23,232 nt of DNA from a virus. The notes under the pieces are model-generated. The model was not told where the DNA came from, did not search any database, and saw nothing but the letters and a program-made list of their open reading frames with translations. The stretch covers positions 1 to 23,232 of IMG/VR virus record IMGVR_UViG_3300026483_000048; one strand, written 5' to 3'. Shown piece after piece: positions 8,923 through 17,080 of this stretch; the stretch's first letter is position 1, and each line of letters starts with the position of its first letter. The translations under genes were made by a program, and so were the position numbers.

Positions 8923-9236
8923 TGCCTAGAATGTATCGTACACTTCCCTATCAAGGTGGTGACCCTAGAGCTGTAGCAGAAGTAGTTAATAATGCTATGA
9001 ATGGCAAGACTAATAATAGTGGTACTTTTACTTTAGCAACATCATCTACAGAAACTACAGTTAGTAATGAAAGAGCAGGTTTTGATTCAGTCATTGTATT
9101 ATCACCAAGAACTGCAAATGCAGCAGCAGAATCAGACCATACATATATTAAGACAAAAGCTAAAAGTAGTTTTGTTATAGGGCATAGAAATACATCTCAT
9201 ACTGATGTAACATATGATTATATCATTGTTGGATAA
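8922..9236 (+). CDS. Small tail spike/trimerization-type virion protein
   Basis: 104 residues. It follows a pattern I know from many podoviruses and tailspikes: NNAMNGKTNNSGTFTLA, TVSNERAG..SVI.LSPRTANAA, then SSFVIGHRNTSHTDVTYDYIIVG. That module forms a compact beta trimer at the end of fibres or as a separate neck protein. The first ~20 residues (YRTLPYQGGDPRAVAEVV) form a short helix typical of the same genes. Starts on the last base of the preceding stop (TAATG) and ends 5 nt before the next gene. Virion role likely. Confidence 0.65.
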   Translation: MPRMYRTLPYQGGDPRAVAEVVNNAMNGKTNNSGTFTLATSSTETTVSNERAGFDSVIVLSPRTANAAAESDHTYIKTKAKSSFVIGHRNTSHTDVTYDYIIVG

Positions 9237-9241
9237 ATTCT

Positions 9242-9649
9242 ATGAAACTCTATGTAGTGCCTACGAATCAAGTGCAAAGATTTTGGTATCTTGCAGAACC
9301 TTTGTTACAAAAAGCTTTAGACAAAGGTAACAACGAATTTACAGCAGACCAATTAAAGCTGTTAGTTACACAAGGTCAGCAACAATTACTATTAGTAATG
9401 AAAGAAGATAAGTGTTATGTAGCACTCACTGTTCAATGGATTAACTATCCTAACGACAGAGTGGCTTATATAACTTATATAGGTGGTAAAAACACAAAAG
9501 CAGGGTTTGAGCAGTTTAAACAGTGGGTCAAACATAATGGTGGAACTGCAATACAGGGGTCTACTAAATTTGAGAGTATAGCTAGATTATGGAACAGGCT
9601 ATATGGTTACAAAAAAAAATATCAATTAATGGAGTTGAAACTAGAATGA
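9242..9649 (+). CDS. T7 gp13-like / GNAT-fold internal virion protein
   Basis: 135 residues. The layout is that of the GNAT-like protein encoded just before the ejection proteins in T7-like and marine podoviruses. It has an N-terminal helix (LAEPLLQKALDKG), FTADQLKLLVTQGQQQLLLV, a central strand (CYVALTVQWINYPND), AYITYIGG, then EQFKQWVKHNGGTAIQG and a final RLWNRLYGYKK. In T7, gp13 (138 residues) is needed for assembly of the internal core. It is not clear that it is an enzyme. It overlaps the next gene by ATGA. One GTTTAAAC copy lies at 9514-9521. Confidence 0.6.
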   Translation: MKLYVVPTNQVQRFWYLAEPLLQKALDKGNNEFTADQLKLLVTQGQQQLLLVMKEDKCYVALTVQWINYPNDRVAYITYIGGKNTKAGFEQFKQWVKHNGGTAIQGSTKFESIARLWNRLYGYKKKYQLMELKLE

Positions 9650-10554
9650 TTAAGTTAAAAATATGGTTATATAACTGGTTAGCAAAAGATTTAGGCAAAC
9701 TAGGTAGAGAGGGAGATACTGAATTAGCTCATGTTAATACATGGGAAGCTAATCTTTTAAAAGCACATGGTGGTTCAGGTACTATTAACCCTGTTACTGG
9801 ATTGCGTGAATACAAAGGTGGTGGTGGTGGTCAAACACAAACTACTAATCAAAATATTGACCCTGCAATCTTGCCATACATAACTTATGGTTTAGATGAA
9901 GCACAAAATCTTTATAAAGATGCTTCCCCAGAATATTACCCAGATGCAACTTATGTTCCAGCATCAGCAACTACAACAGAAGCATTAGGTTTAGCAGGTG
10001 ATAGAGCAAGAACTGGTAGTCCATTAGTACCAGCAGCTCAAGCACAACAGTTAAGCACAATTAGTGGTGACAGACTATCAGCAGGTAATCCATATTTTTC
10101 TGCAATGATGGCAAGTGCAGCTAAACCTGCTGTCAATGAATTTAACAAAGCTATTAGAGACATTGGTAGCAGAACAGCAGCTTCTGGTAGATATGGTTCA
10201 GGTGCTATGGGCGAAATGGAATCACAAGCAACTGAAAACCTAGCAAACTCTTTAACTAACAGAGCAGCAGAATTAGCTTACAGTAACTTTGGTGCAGAAA
10301 GAGCTAGACAAGATGCAGCTATTGCATCAGCTCCACAAATGGCTATGGCAGATTATTCAGACATAAATCAACTAGCTAAAATTGGTCAAACACAAGAACA
10401 GTATGCTAAAGATGCTTTAAATGCAGATATTAGTAGGTTTGAGTTTGAACAAAACAAACCATACAGTAAATTAGAAAGTTATCTATCAGCAGCTTATGGT
10501 GCACCAGCACCTATACAGCAAACTACAACTTCATCAGGTGGAGGAGGTAAGTAA
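9646..10554 (+). CDS. Internal virion / DNA-ejection protein
   Basis: 302 residues from ATG 9646, which overlaps the previous stop (ATGA). A longer version from 9589 would overlap 60 nt of the upstream gene and is unlikely. After a short amphipathic N-terminus and a Gly-rich/Gln-Thr stretch (KGGGGGQTQTTNQN), the protein is mainly helical and Ala-rich. SRTAASGRYGSGAMGEME, ENLANSLTNRAAELAY and APQMAMADYSDINQLAKIGQ match a conserved pattern in podovirus internal virion and ejection proteins. Such proteins leave the capsid at infection and help form the DNA channel (family knowledge). Assignment rests on pattern and order. Confidence 0.6.
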   Translation: MIKLKIWLYNWLAKDLGKLGREGDTELAHVNTWEANLLKAHGGSGTINPVTGLREYKGGGGGQTQTTNQNIDPAILPYITYGLDEAQNLYKDASPEYYPDATYVPASATTTEALGLAGDRARTGSPLVPAAQAQQLSTISGDRLSAGNPYFSAMMASAAKPAVNEFNKAIRDIGSRTAASGRYGSGAMGEMESQATENLANSLTNRAAELAYSNFGAERARQDAAIASAPQMAMADYSDINQLAKIGQTQEQYAKDALNADISRFEFEQNKPYSKLESYLSAAYGAPAPIQQTTTSSGGGGK

Positions 10555-11372
10555 TGGGTGCTCCAGTATTAGCAGGAATGGGAATAGGTGCAGCATTAGC
10601 TTTAGCTCAAGGTAGAGACCCTCTAAAAGCAGCCGCTATTGGTGGTGTTAGTGGTGGTATGTTTGGTGGTGCAGATGGAATTGGCTCTGGATTTGGTTTT
10701 GATGGAATGGGATTTGATTTAGGCTCTGGTGCATTAGCAAATACAGGTACTAACTCTCTAAATGCAGGTGCAGGGCTTATGGGTGGTACAGGCACTGCTG
10801 TAGGCACAGGTGGTTTAATTGGAACAGATGCTGTAGTTTCAAATAATTTACAAAATGTAACTGGTGGTGTAACAGGTCAAGGCTTTAGCCCTTATGCTAC
10901 CCCAGATACTTTAGGTCAATCTATAACACAAGTAGATATGCCAGTGTTTAGTGGAATGGATAGCAGTATTCCTAATCCTAGTTTGGGTTTAGATACAAAT
11001 AATGCTATTAAAGACCCCTTAACTGGTCAAGCTGTTGCCCCTCAATACAATTCAATACCGCAAGTTGAAGAAGCTCCTTTATATACAGGAGCAGTAAATC
11101 CTAATTTTGCAGACATTCAAAAATCTTCTCCAACAGAAATAGCTGAAGCTCAAGGTGGGTTTGAAGGTCAACAACCTTTATATGAAAAAGCATTTGATAG
11201 TGTAATGGGTTTTGCTCAAGAAAATCCAATAGCATTAGCTGCATTAGGTATGACAGCATTAGGTGGTAGTAGCAGTGCTAGTCCACAACAAGTCACTCAA
11301 TCAGTAGGTAGAGTTGCACAACAAGCATATAATCCAAGTAAAAATAGAATACTGAACATAAGGAGAGCGTAA
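10554..11372 (+). CDS. Gly-rich putative ejection / internal virion protein
   Basis: 272 residues. The N-terminal ~110 residues are Gly/Ala-rich and hydrophobic (LAGMGIGAALALAQGRDPLK then AAAIGGVSGGMFGG). This glycine-zipper-like character is typical of phage proteins that insert in the host envelope during DNA ejection. The middle is polar and Pro/Gln/Asn-rich. A short hydrophobic stretch (ENPIALAALGMTALGG) sits near residue 230, and the C-terminus is basic (NPSKNRILNIRRA). No enzymatic motif. It is coupled to the upstream gene by a 1-nt overlap and lies 1 nt before the next gene. Function inferred from composition and place. Confidence 0.55.
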   Translation: MGAPVLAGMGIGAALALAQGRDPLKAAAIGGVSGGMFGGADGIGSGFGFDGMGFDLGSGALANTGTNSLNAGAGLMGGTGTAVGTGGLIGTDAVVSNNLQNVTGGVTGQGFSPYATPDTLGQSITQVDMPVFSGMDSSIPNPSLGLDTNNAIKDPLTGQAVAPQYNSIPQVEEAPLYTGAVNPNFADIQKSSPTEIAEAQGGFEGQQPLYEKAFDSVMGFAQENPIALAALGMTALGGSSSASPQQVTQSVGRVAQQAYNPSKNRILNIRRA

Positions 11373-11373
11373 C

Positions 11374-13047
11374 ATGGCAGATTCATTGCTAGATTTTGAT
11401 TACAATACAATGATAGACAAGGCATTGGGAACGACTAATCAGCCCTTTAAAGGTCTTATTAATGACCCTAACTATCAAAGTTCTTTAAATGTAAATACAT
11501 TGTTAGGATTAGGTCAAGGATATTTTGACTCTCTTTACAAAGATAAAACAACTGGTCAAAAGGTGATTTCATCACTTACTGGTGCTAAAGCAGGAAGAAC
11601 AAAAGGTATTAATGATGCTGTTACAAACCTGTTTAACCAACAAAAATTTAACAAAAACTCTTTAGATTTAAATAAGTTGCAACAAGATATTATGTTAAAT
11701 CAATACAAACTTTCTGATGCTCCTATAAAATCAAAAAAACTAGCATACGAAACAGGAGCTGCTGGAACAACCTTTAGACTAGGAACGCTTCGTGAGAAAG
11801 CAATTGAAAGTAAATTTAGAGAATTAGAAGAAAGGGGAGATTTAGATTTATTACAACAATATGCAGTTGACCCAAAAGCATTTGATGCAGACCAAAGAAA
11901 ATCTGACCCAAGATTTAGAGAGCTTACTAAACTTTCTGTTGCTGAAGAAAATGTAGCAAAAGCATTAGGTATGGATATTAAAGACCCTACTAAAAATAGT
12001 GAGTTTCAAAATAATGCTTTTTTAGATTTAATTAATACTCCTAGTGATGAGGTGGTTGCAACTCATAATGCTTCTGAACAAAGCAAACGACTTGAAGATG
12101 CTAATTACATACCTAAAGAACAAAAAACTCTATCACAAAAATTAGGTATGTATACAAAACAACAAAAAGATGGAAGTAACAAAACTTTATCAGAACAAGG
12201 AAAACAAACAGGTTTAAACAACTCTCCTTATAGAAGCCGTACATTTCCCCCAGAAGAAGGCTATCCTGCTGTTAAAGTAAATGGCAAAGAAATTGGTGGG
12301 TATGTAGATTATTATGGAGACAAATACACCCCAGAGCAATGGGACAAACTAGGAAAACAACAACAAAAAGCATTAGACCCAAGATTAAATGCAGATAATG
12401 TAATGTTAAAAATGAAAGATTTTGAAAAAAATGGTAATGATAGTGGGAAAGCTGCTGCTTATATGATGGACACAGTTGCAAGAAGTAATAAAGTTATTAG
12501 AAGATTAATGGCTAACCCAGAAGCTGTAAAGGATATGCAAAGTGGTATGGGAAGGTTAATGATTAACGTAAAAGCAGGTAAATATGGTTTTCAAACAGAT
12601 GGTCAAGATGCAGCTAATCTTTTGTCCTTAATTCAAAATAAAGAATTTATTAAACAAATTCAAGAAATGAGAAATAACAACAGCACTGGTGGTGCTGTAG
12701 GTAATGTCTCTGACAGAGAAGTTCAGATGTTTATTAATGCCGCTGCTGCATTACAAAACACTAGCTCACCTCAAGCCTTATATAAAGAAATGCTCTTGCT
12801 ACATAGAATGGGTGAAGATATGGTAACAAAACAATCAGAAAAGTATTTGATGAATTTTGGTGAAGAATATTACAACAATTATGATTTAGGCGGTTCTCTA
12901 CAAGATGCTAATGTAGGACATATTTTTCCAGCTACCTTTAAAGAGGCATTGCAAAAACAAAGAAGTGAAATAATGAATATGGATATAGGTTTAGGAAACA
13001 ATCTACCTGCTCAATCATCATTCACAGCTACAGAAATTTTTGAATAG
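11374..13047 (+). CDS. Putative internal virion protein, unknown family
   Basis: 557 residues, hydrophilic and probably mostly helical, rich in Lys, Asn and Gln, with few Cys and no membrane segment. The first ~110 residues contain LINDPNYQSSLNVNTLLGLG and repeated short helices. The middle (GGYVDYYGDKYTPEQWDKLG) has an aromatic-rich segment. The C-terminal third includes SDREVQMFINAAAALQNTSS followed by PQALYKEMLLLHRMGED, a pattern of a helical bundle. Place between the Gly-rich protein and the 594-residue protein matches the second large ejection protein of podoviruses. No lysozyme or transglycosylase motif was seen. One GTTTAAAC copy at 12212-12219. Confidence 0.55.
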   Translation: MADSLLDFDYNTMIDKALGTTNQPFKGLINDPNYQSSLNVNTLLGLGQGYFDSLYKDKTTGQKVISSLTGAKAGRTKGINDAVTNLFNQQKFNKNSLDLNKLQQDIMLNQYKLSDAPIKSKKLAYETGAAGTTFRLGTLREKAIESKFRELEERGDLDLLQQYAVDPKAFDADQRKSDPRFRELTKLSVAEENVAKALGMDIKDPTKNSEFQNNAFLDLINTPSDEVVATHNASEQSKRLEDANYIPKEQKTLSQKLGMYTKQQKDGSNKTLSEQGKQTGLNNSPYRSRTFPPEEGYPAVKVNGKEIGGYVDYYGDKYTPEQWDKLGKQQQKALDPRLNADNVMLKMKDFEKNGNDSGKAAAYMMDTVARSNKVIRRLMANPEAVKDMQSGMGRLMINVKAGKYGFQTDGQDAANLLSLIQNKEFIKQIQEMRNNNSTGGAVGNVSDREVQMFINAAAALQNTSSPQALYKEMLLLHRMGEDMVTKQSEKYLMNFGEEYYNNYDLGGSLQDANVGHIFPATFKEALQKQRSEIMNMDIGLGNNLPAQSSFTATEIFE

Positions 13048-13054
13048 GAATATT

Positions 13055-14839
13055 ATGGCAAAATATAAAGTTACTTTAGATGGTAGAACTTTTGAGCTTA
13101 TAGGTGACCACATGCCTACAGAAGAAGAAGCAAGACAAGCTACAGGATTATCTAAACAAAAAGATGAAATTACTGCTGACTCAACAGCAGGAGAGGTAGC
13201 TAGTGCTGCTTTTGGAAACATTGGTAGTGACCTTTATAATCTTGGTGCAGGAGCAGTTCAAGCCGTTACTTCCCCTGTAAAAACTATGGAAGGCATAATA
13301 GATTTAGGTTCAGCAGGTATGTCTAAATTAGTAGATGAATTAGGTTTATCTAAATACGCTGACCCTCAAAAAATGGAAAAGTATCGTAAGTATAGGGGTA
13401 TTATTGCAGACGAATTTAGTGAGCTTACTACAGAAGGTGGTATAAAGAAAAGGTTAGCTGAAAAACCTATTACTAGTTTACTAGATTTAAGTGTTTTAGG
13501 TCGTGGTATAACTGCCCCATTAAAAGCACAACAGTATTCTTCTAAACTTCAAAAACTAGGAGAGGTAGGAAATAAAGTTAGTAGTGCTATAGACCCAACA
13601 CAAATTATTACTAAACCAACAGGTATGCTTTTTGATAAGATAAAATCTAAAGCAGATGTAAAACAATCTCAAATGGCTGATGTAGATGCTACATTATCAA
13701 AATTTACTGAAGAAGGATTTGTTGTTCCTCCTAGCTCTACTAAACAAGCAGGAAGAATTAGAAAGACAGCAGAATCATTATTAGGCAACACAAAAGCCAA
13801 CGCTATAAAAATTAATCAAAAAATATTTGACAAAAACGCTAGAAAGTTTGTAGGTGGAAAAGATAAAAATGGTAATCCTATTATGGATATACCAGAAACA
13901 ACTCCATTAACAAAAATGGTAGATTTCGTTGCAAACAAATACAAAAGTACATATGATACTATTAAATCTTATAAACCTGTTGTTTTGCAAAAAAGTAAAA
14001 CTACAAAAGGTAAACCAGAAGAAATAGATACGGGGCTTCTTGATGGAAGTGGTAACCCAATTATGAAAACAGTAACCCCACCACCATCTAAAACTAAAAC
14101 TGTTTATTCTAGAAGTGGAGCAGAAATACTAAAAGATATAAAAAAAATAAAATTAGATTATGCAGATGCTTGGAGAACTGCTAGAAAAAAAGCTGTTAGA
14201 GATGGACAGGATATTAATTACAAAAAAATAGAAAAAGAAAAAGCACGATTAGACAAAGCAGAAGCAGAGCTTGATTTTGTGGCTAAAAAATATGGTGACA
14301 AAGAAATAATTGGTAACTTACAAGAAGCTAAACAAGGTTTTGCTAGAGCATTTAATGTAGAAAGTTCTGTTAAAAAAGGCAATTTAGATGCTGTAGACTT
14401 TTACAAAAAAAACACAAGAAACAAAGCCCCAGTAAAAGATGAAGGTAAAATAATTATGGACTTTGTTGAAGAATATGGAGATGTAGTTAAACCTGCTGGT
14501 AAATCATCCAAATATGATTTGCTTAAAGATGGGCTTCTTCAAACTGCAAAATATGGTAGTGTTGGGTTTGCTTCAGGCGGATATGGTATTCCTTTATTAT
14601 TAGGAGCAGAAAAAGCTATTCCTAATTTATTATTAAGTAAAAATTCACAAAGAAAATTAAGCTCTGGAAATTATATGCCTACAGGTAGTGGTATGTTAAA
14701 TGCTTTAGCAAGTAGAAAAGGTGTGGGAGCAAGTGCATTTATTCCTAGCTTATTAGATTCAACTAAAGCACAATACTCTCCACTGTTAGATGATGATAAT
14801 AAATATACTACAATAGATATTATTGGGGGTGGAAGATAA
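13055..14839 (+). CDS. Putative internal virion / ejection protein
   Basis: 594 residues from ATG 13055, preceded by AGGA at 7-nt spacing; the TTG at 13040 lies in the previous gene and has no good SD. Residues 1-35 (YKVTLDGRTFELIGDHMPTE) resemble the short 'tail-tip' N-terminal domain seen in many podovirus internal proteins. Residues ~45-90 (AGEVASAAFGNIGSDLYNLG then AGAVQAVTSPVKT) are an amphipathic, Ala/Gly-rich segment. The centre is highly basic and includes a long charged helix around residues 370-420. Near residue 500 a hydrophobic stretch (GSVGFASGGYGIPLLLGAEK) could contact membrane. No catalytic motif. Last of the ejection-type block. Confidence 0.55.
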   Translation: MAKYKVTLDGRTFELIGDHMPTEEEARQATGLSKQKDEITADSTAGEVASAAFGNIGSDLYNLGAGAVQAVTSPVKTMEGIIDLGSAGMSKLVDELGLSKYADPQKMEKYRKYRGIIADEFSELTTEGGIKKRLAEKPITSLLDLSVLGRGITAPLKAQQYSSKLQKLGEVGNKVSSAIDPTQIITKPTGMLFDKIKSKADVKQSQMADVDATLSKFTEEGFVVPPSSTKQAGRIRKTAESLLGNTKANAIKINQKIFDKNARKFVGGKDKNGNPIMDIPETTPLTKMVDFVANKYKSTYDTIKSYKPVVLQKSKTTKGKPEEIDTGLLDGSGNPIMKTVTPPPSKTKTVYSRSGAEILKDIKKIKLDYADAWRTARKKAVRDGQDINYKKIEKEKARLDKAEAELDFVAKKYGDKEIIGNLQEAKQGFARAFNVESSVKKGNLDAVDFYKKNTRNKAPVKDEGKIIMDFVEEYGDVVKPAGKSSKYDLLKDGLLQTAKYGSVGFASGGYGIPLLLGAEKAIPNLLLSKNSQRKLSSGNYMPTGSGMLNALASRKGVGASAFIPSLLDSTKAQYSPLLDDDNKYTTIDIIGGGR

Positions 14840-15042
14840 TGCCTGATATTAACCTACAAGAATTTGGAAGAATGAAAGAGCAGATAGAGCAATTACAGAA
14901 AAGCCAAGATGAACTTTCAAGAGATATGAAAGCAATGTTAGCACTAGCTAATCAAGGTAAAGGCGGTTTTTGGGCAGGTATGGCAATCGCTGCATTTATA
15001 TCATCATTAGTAACTATACTGTTTAAACAATGGATAAATTAA
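14839..15042 (+). CDS. Coiled-coil plus single-TM protein of the lysis cassette
   Basis: 67 residues. Residues 5-40 form a Gln/Glu/Lys-rich coiled coil (MKEQIEQLQKSQDELSRDMK). Residues ~43-62 are a hydrophobic TM segment (FWAGMAIAAFISSLVTILF) followed by a short KQWIN tail. This architecture is found in small phage lysis proteins placed before the holin and endolysin, either as accessory holins or antiholins. The SD lies in the Gly-rich end of the upstream gene and the ATG overlaps its stop. GTTTAAAC is at 15021-15028 in its last codons. Function is inferred from architecture and context. Confidence 0.6.
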   Translation: MPDINLQEFGRMKEQIEQLQKSQDELSRDMKAMLALANQGKGGFWAGMAIAAFISSLVTILFKQWIN

Positions 15043-15146
15043 AAAAATTATTAACAAAACCAATAGCTGTTACATTTGCAATAATAGCAATACTACCTAT
15101 TACACCTATTGCACTTTGTTTATTATATGGATGGATTGAATCATGA
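15030..15146 (+). CDS. 38-residue single-TM peptide of the lysis cassette
   Basis: MDKLKKLLTKP followed by a hydrophobic stretch (IAVTFAIIAILPITPIALCL) and LYGWIES. The basic N-terminus and single TM segment suggest an inner-membrane peptide with the N-terminus inside. It starts inside the end of the previous gene, 1 nt after a GTTTAAAC palindrome, and its TGA overlaps the holin ATG (ATGA). The exact gene-to-gene fit supports it being real. No obvious SD, so coupling to the upstream gene is likely. Candidate accessory lysis or antiholin peptide; not recognised as a named family. Confidence 0.55.
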   Translation: MDKLKKLLTKPIAVTFAIIAILPITPIALCLLYGWIES

Positions 15147-15535
15147 TACAAGCATTACTACCTTTAATTGGAAATGTTATTGATAAAGTTGTTCCTGATA
15201 AAAACGCTAACGCTAAAGCAAAGAGAGAAATAGAAAAGTCTCTTACTGACAACGCTAACAAAATATTACTAGCACAAACAGAAATTAATAAAGTAGAAGC
15301 ATCACATCAAAATTTATTTGTTGCTGGATGGCGACCTGCAATCGGATGGTCTTGTGCATTAGGTGTATTTTGGTTGTTTATTGGTCATCCTTTAGCTACA
15401 TGGATAGACCATTTAGATGGAACAGCACAAACATTACCTACTATAGATTCAGAAATACTACTTGAGCTTGTATTTGCTATGCTTGGAATTGCTGGATTAA
15501 GGACACTAGAAAAAATAAAAGGTCTAACTAAATGA
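15143..15535 (+). CDS. Holin, 3TM (GTA holin-like) family
   Basis: 130 residues. The N-terminal part is soluble and basic (ALLPLIGNVIDKVVPDKNAN). It then shows ASHQNLFVAGWRPAIGWSCA and a hydrophobic LGVFWLFIGHPLATWI, and ends with LLELVFAMLGIAGLRTLEKI. 'F.AGWRP.IGW.CA' and the final 'LGI.GLRT.EK..G' are hallmarks of the holin family with three TM segments described for gene transfer agents and many phages. It makes pores in the inner membrane so that the endolysin can reach the wall. It overlaps the upstream peptide and the downstream endolysin by ATGA, which fits a lysis operon. Confidence 0.85.
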   Translation: MIQALLPLIGNVIDKVVPDKNANAKAKREIEKSLTDNANKILLAQTEINKVEASHQNLFVAGWRPAIGWSCALGVFWLFIGHPLATWIDHLDGTAQTLPTIDSEILLELVFAMLGIAGLRTLEKIKGLTK

Positions 15536-15975
15536 TAAAGGCATCACCTCATTTTAGTATAGAAGAATTAACCTTTAGCGAAACAGCAACAAGAAAAGAT
15601 ATAGATAACACACCATCTGATGAAGTGTTAGACAATCTATTAATAACAGCATGGAGCATGGAAAATGTTAGAGAACTACTTAATAATAATCCTATACTTA
15701 TTAGCAGTGGCTATCGTTGTTTGGAGCTTAATACATTACTCGGCTCTAAACCAACTTCGGCTCACATTAAAGGATTGGCTGTTGACTTTACTTGCCCGAA
15801 GTTCGGTGACCCTGATGACATTGTGGATGCTATTTTTAGGTCTGATATTCTGTATGACCAGATTATTTTGGAGTTTGATAAATGGGTTCATATCGCTTTT
15901 CCAGAAAATGGAAAGAGTGCTAGGAAAAAAGCGTTAATCATTAACAAAAAAGGGACAATGATATACTCTCAATGA
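15532..15975 (+). CDS. Endolysin, M15-type D-Ala-D-Ala/peptidoglycan peptidase
   Basis: 147 residues. SSGYRCLELNTLLGSKPTSA followed by HIKGLAVDF is the classic peptidase M15 (M15_3) motif, with zinc ligands His78 and Asp85; the third is His120 in KWVHIAF. This family cleaves peptide bonds in peptidoglycan stems. The N-terminal HFSIEELTFSETA...IDN.P is also typical. No signal peptide is seen, so export through the neighbouring holin is expected. The length matches single-domain M15 endolysins. Coupled by ATGA to the holin upstream and by TGATG overlap to the small gene downstream. Confidence 0.9.
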   Translation: MIKASPHFSIEELTFSETATRKDIDNTPSDEVLDNLLITAWSMENVRELLNNNPILISSGYRCLELNTLLGSKPTSAHIKGLAVDFTCPKFGDPDDIVDAIFRSDILYDQIILEFDKWVHIAFPENGKSARKKALIINKKGTMIYSQ

Positions 15976-16136
15976 TGGATATATTACTTATAGCCAAGCA
16001 CATGATGGACAAAACGATAGATGATATTGATATTGTTTATGGTGAAAACACAATGACTATATTTTTAGATGATGGCTCTAGTGTTGAAATGATTGTTGAT
16101 TCTATACATTTAAACGCAACTGAATATGACTCGTAA
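15972..16136 (+). CDS. Small acidic protein after endolysin, unknown
   Basis: 54 residues from ATG 15972 (or 53 from the adjacent ATG 15975), overlapping the endolysin stop. The sequence is acidic: DKTIDDIDIVYGENTMTIFL then DDGSSVEMIVDSI. The '.I.IFLDDGS.V' beta-hairpin resembles the 'I.LDDGT.I' core of the small protein encoded at 22978. No signal or TM segment. It overlaps the next TM peptide by 11 nt. I do not recognise a family, and its role in or beside the lysis cassette is unknown. Confidence 0.5.
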   Translation: MMDILLIAKHMMDKTIDDIDIVYGENTMTIFLDDGSSVEMIVDSIHLNATEYDS

Positions 16137-16230
16137 AACAAAAAACCTATTAAATACATTGGCATCTTTAGCAACAGTTATTTTGGTATTGCTGTTAATA
16201 TACTTCATATTCTTACTACTTATTGTTTAA
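16126..16230 (+). CDS. 34-residue single-TM peptide
   Basis: MTRKTKNLLN then an unbroken hydrophobic segment (TLASLATVILVLLLIYFIFL then LLIV) up to the stop. Basic N-terminus plus C-terminal TM suggests an inner-membrane peptide with its N-terminus in the cytoplasm. It starts 11 nt inside the previous gene and its stop codon lies within a GTTTAAAC palindrome (16225-16232). Last gene of the rightward late block, facing the leftward block. Candidate extra lysis peptide; it could also be a chance ORF, but the hydrophobic pattern and the exact packing argue against this. Confidence 0.5.
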   Translation: MTRKTKNLLNTLASLATVILVLLLIYFIFLLLIV

Positions 16231-16269
16231 ACGCTTTGTTTTGGCTTCGCCAGAGGCTCGTGGTGAGCT
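16231..16269. other. Convergent junction of late (+) and early (-) blocks
   Basis: This 39-nt gap separates the last rightward gene from the end of the first leftward one. In the + transcript TGGC (16242-16245) can pair with GCCA (16249-16252) around a TTC loop, with up to three more weak pairs. There is no T-run on either side, so a canonical intrinsic terminator is not supported. No other signal seen. Confidence 0.3.
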
Positions 16270-16761
16270 TTAAATTGATTGGTTAAGGGGTAGCCCTACC
16301 TTAAATTCTTTCATTAAAGACTGTTTAAACACATAATCTATTCTATTGCCTCTTTTTACTGTGGCACATATATCATTACGCTTCATATCAGATATATCTT
16401 TTTTACTTAACCAACCTTTAATTTCCATCTGACTTTCATCTTTGCTTATTTGTGCATATATATAAGTGTCAAACTTTTCATCCTGAATCCACATAGAGTC
16501 ACTAAATGTAGTTTTTAAATCTACACTTTTACCATTAATTATAAAGTCAGGACTGTCCCATCCTTTTTTTGTGTAGCAAATCCATTCAAACTTGTACGGA
16601 GTTGTTTTTAAATATTCATTAAATACAAGCTCACCTAAATATCCTATGTAATTTGTTTTACATTTAAACTTGTCATGTGTCTTTTGTTTATCAAACTTAA
16701 TCTGTTCTTCTTTAGCTTTTTGTAACTGGCTACTATTAATATCTAAAATTAAATTAAGCAT
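16270..16761 (-). CDS. Putative PD-(D/E)XK nuclease
   Basis: 163 residues. After a helical N-terminus, YIGYLGELVFNEYL (Glu44), then WDSPDFIINGKSVDLKTTF gives the expected metal-binding pattern: Asp72, then Asp81-x-Lys83 eight to ten residues later. This is the core of the PD-(D/E)XK superfamily, which includes restriction enzymes, resolvases and phage recombination nucleases. The C-terminal half has strands typical of the fold (TYIYAQISKD, MEIKGWLSKK). It overlaps the upstream gene by 8 nt and is the last gene of the leftward block. Substrate unknown; Holliday junction or DNA-degrading roles are both possible. GTTTAAAC at 16323-16330. Confidence 0.65.
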   Translation of the reverse strand: MLNLILDINSSQLQKAKEEQIKFDKQKTHDKFKCKTNYIGYLGELVFNEYLKTTPYKFEWICYTKKGWDSPDFIINGKSVDLKTTFSDSMWIQDEKFDTYIYAQISKDESQMEIKGWLSKKDISDMKRNDICATVKRGNRIDYVFKQSLMKEFKVGLPLNQSI

Positions 16762-17080
16762 ATATCTTTCTCCCAGCGATAGTTAAAAGATTGTCTATAG
16801 CTAACTCCAAATCTCTTTCATAATACATAGGCTTGTTGCCCCCTAGAAAGCGATAGTTAATAGCTTGTTTTTGTTGCTTTGGTAAGTCGTCTATAATAGA
16901 GTCTACAATCTTAACATTATCCATATCAGATTCAGATACCATATCCTCAAACACTTCTGCTGTAGACTCTCCTCCTGTTGAAAAATAAGATGTTTTGTTA
17001 GGGTAACCTAACCTATGGCTATCTTGTTTCATCCACCTTGCCCAATCTTCTAATATGTTCATGAGCCGAGCTATCCTCAT
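16754..17080 (-). CDS. Phage antitermination Q-like / late regulator
   Basis: 108 residues. The pattern LEDWARWMKQD..RLGYP, then VKIVDSIIDDLPKQQKQAIN and YRFLGG..., YYERDLELAIDNLL is what I associate with phage Q-type antiterminators and ArpU-like late regulators. These carry a sigma70 region 4-like HTH in the C-terminal half. The product would act on RNA polymerase or DNA to switch on late genes, here those on the + strand. The start overlaps the upstream stop (ATGA); a second ATG (17062) would remove six residues. Regulatory role is inferred from pattern. Confidence 0.55.
   Translation of the reverse strand: MRIARLMNILEDWARWMKQDSHRLGYPNKTSYFSTGGESTAEVFEDMVSESDMDNVKIVDSIIDDLPKQQKQAINYRFLGGNKPMYYERDLELAIDNLLTIAGRKIYA

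Noticed and set aside
9589-9645. Longer N-terminus of the 302-residue ejection protein
   Set aside because: It would overlap 60 nt of the gp13-like gene; the ATGA overlap at 9646 fits the usual coupling.
10607-10807. 66-codon leftward frame, Pro-rich
   Set aside because: It is the antisense of the Gly-rich region (GGT/GGC read as ACC/GCC and CCX), not a gene.
12272-13221. Leftward frames at 12272-12481 and 13018-13221
   Set aside because: Antisense to internal virion protein genes; no SD or family pattern.
15665-15937. 90-codon rightward frame inside the endolysin gene
   Set aside because: Same strand, other frame; the M15 motif in the main frame is decisive.
16239-16255. Possible terminator at the convergent junction
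   Set aside because: Stem is short with G-U pairs and no T-run on either strand.
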